Notes under the pieces: generated by a model
Databases searched by the model: none
What the model saw: the letters and a program-made list of their open reading frames with translations, nothing else
What the model was told of the DNA's origin: nothing
Shown: positions 6,408 through 7,110 of the stretch, piece by piece
How positions within the stretch are numbered: position 1 is the stretch's first letter
Layout of the letters: every line of letters begins with the position of its first letter
Assembly: GCA_025451425.1 (NCBI GenBank)
Contig: JANWKK010000035.1
Span: forward strand, 1-7,110
Length of the DNA stretch: 7,110 bases
Reading direction: 5' to 3'
Origin: Gemmatimonadaceae bacterium
GTDB lineage: Bacteria > Gemmatimonadota > Gemmatimonadetes > Gemmatimonadales > Gemmatimonadaceae
Translations under genes and position numbers: made by a program

Positions 6408-6983
6408 TCACGATCGCGATGCCGGCAGTCCGCGTCCCTCAGGGATCTGCGTGACACCACCGGAAATGATGAACGCCATCACGTCGGCACTTTCCGCGGG
6501 GAGCGGCGTCACCTGCGTCGCCGGTACAACGAGCAGCTGACCCGCGAAGCCGTATGACTGAGGCATGTACACGGTAACGTGCTCCTTCAGTCCGATGATC
6601 GCGAGCGATTCCTGCGTCAGGAAGCCGAGGACTCTGATACCGCTCTCGGGCATTGGTGCGACGAGAACGGGCTTGTCGAATCGTCGCTTCTCGCCGACGA
6701 ACGCGTTCAGCAGATCGCGCGTCGAGCCGTAGAGCAACCGGACGAACGGCAGTCGCTCGAGCAATGACTCGACGGCCGCAAGCAAGCCGCGCGTGATGAG
6801 GTTCGACGCCAGAAATCCCACGAACGTGATCAAGGCGATCGTCAACAAGAAGCCGACGCCGGGTATGGGAAATCCCAGCCAGTTGTCGATGCTCGTGAAG
6901 ATGGCGTAGCAGATATAGATCGTTACCGCGACGGGCGCGACGACGATCACACCACGAAAGAAGTAGTTGAGCAAGCGGGACAT
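6408..6983 (-). CDS. DUF502 family inner-membrane protein
   Basis: A 191-residue membrane protein of the DUF502 family, which is widespread in bacteria and has no settled biochemical role. Two membrane segments are visible, about residues 10-32 and 42-63. They are followed by the family hallmark LERLPFVRLLYGSTRDLL (75-92), a soluble beta-rich domain containing VYMPQSYGFAGQ, and the conserved SGGV near the end (174-177). The frame is open upstream to a TTG at 7103, but the ATG at 6983 gives MSRLLNYFFRG, which matches the usual start of the family just before the first membrane segment; the extra 40 residues look like non-coding DNA. No Shine-Dalgarno sequence is visible (CCCCAGCA precedes the ATG). 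It is transcribed towards the lipoprotein operon and appears monocistronic here. Confidence 0.9.
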   Translation of the reverse strand: MSRLLNYFFRGVIVVAPVAVTIYICYAIFTSIDNWLGFPIPGVGFLLTIALITFVGFLASNLITRGLLAAVESLLERLPFVRLLYGSTRDLLNAFVGEKRRFDKPVLVAPMPESGIRVLGFLTQESLAIIGLKEHVTVYMPQSYGFAGQLLVVPATQVTPLPAESADVMAFIISGGVTQIPEGRGLPASRS

Positions 6984-7110
6984 TGCTGGGGGTGTGAGGG
7001 GTCGGAGGCAACGTGCTACTTCAATCTGACACCGCTCGGCAGGTTGGGCAGTATTGGCCTCGCACTTGCCCAACCTCCCGCTGACATCAGACCGGGGCTG
7101 CAATGACCGA
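6984..7110. other. Right-edge non-coding DNA
   Basis: Apart from the inverted repeat at 7041-7076, this 127-bp stretch shows no recognisable gene. An ATG on the + strand at 7103 might begin a divergent gene, but only eight bases remain in the window, so it cannot be judged. Confidence 0.4.
7041..7076. promoter_or_regulatory. 10-bp inverted repeat upstream of DUF502 gene
   Basis: AGGTTGGGCA (7041-7050) and TGCCCAACCT (7067-7076) form a perfect 10-bp inverted repeat with a 16-base spacer, 58 bases upstream of the DUF502 start. The half-sites are centred 26 bases apart, which could suit a dimeric regulator or an RNA hairpin in the leader. No T-run follows on either strand, which makes a terminator less likely. 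No clear -35/-10 pair is visible around it. Confidence 0.4.

Noticed and set aside
6984..7103. Upstream extension of the DUF502 protein to the TTG at 7103
   Set aside because: It runs through the inverted repeat, adds a Cys-containing polar segment not expected in the family, and the ATG at 6983 gives the usual family N-terminus.

Overview
The window is G+C-rich bacterial chromosome. It carries five full-length genes in which I have good confidence, one small doubtful reading frame, and several non-coding repeat structures. The likely source is an environmental Gemmatimonadota-type bacterium. This rests on the style of the proteins (a secreted M1 peptidase of this form, Asp-Ser-Thr linkers, many short-signal lipoproteins) and the codon use. 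It is an inference, because no rRNA or marker gene is present.

Layout. Positions 1-420 are non-coding: a perfect 10-bp GC-rich hairpin (89-111), a degenerate 14-bp tandem array built on TCTAGAGCCGTC (133-216), and a GC palindrome (377-391). A secreted M1-family zinc aminopeptidase follows on the + strand (421-2424). Between it and the convergent next gene lies a second TCTAGA-rich hairpin region (2436-2495). The - strand gene (2513-3598) encodes a secreted protein whose motif layout resembles CotH-type kinases. A 111-bp divergent spacer leads into a tight + strand operon of three lipoprotein genes (3710-4459, 4460-5419, 5432-6238) that are clearly paralogues of one another. A 40-codon + strand frame (6281-6403) may be a gene remnant. 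Converging on it from the - strand is a DUF502 inner-membrane protein (6408-6983), with a 10-bp inverted repeat upstream (7041-7076).

How it fits together. Every confident product is exported or membrane-bound: a periplasmic or secreted peptidase, a secreted kinase-like protein, three lipoproteins and an inner-membrane protein. The genes do not form an obvious pathway. The most novel element is the lipoprotein triplet. Its members share six ordered sequence blocks yet are strongly diverged, and they differ in lipobox quality, a linker insertion and a terminal CxxC. This suggests a duplicated and specialised envelope family that I do not recognise. Two sequence-level signals also stand out: TCTAGA-based repeats flanking the peptidase gene, and a strand-biased octamer CCTAACGA that occurs four times.
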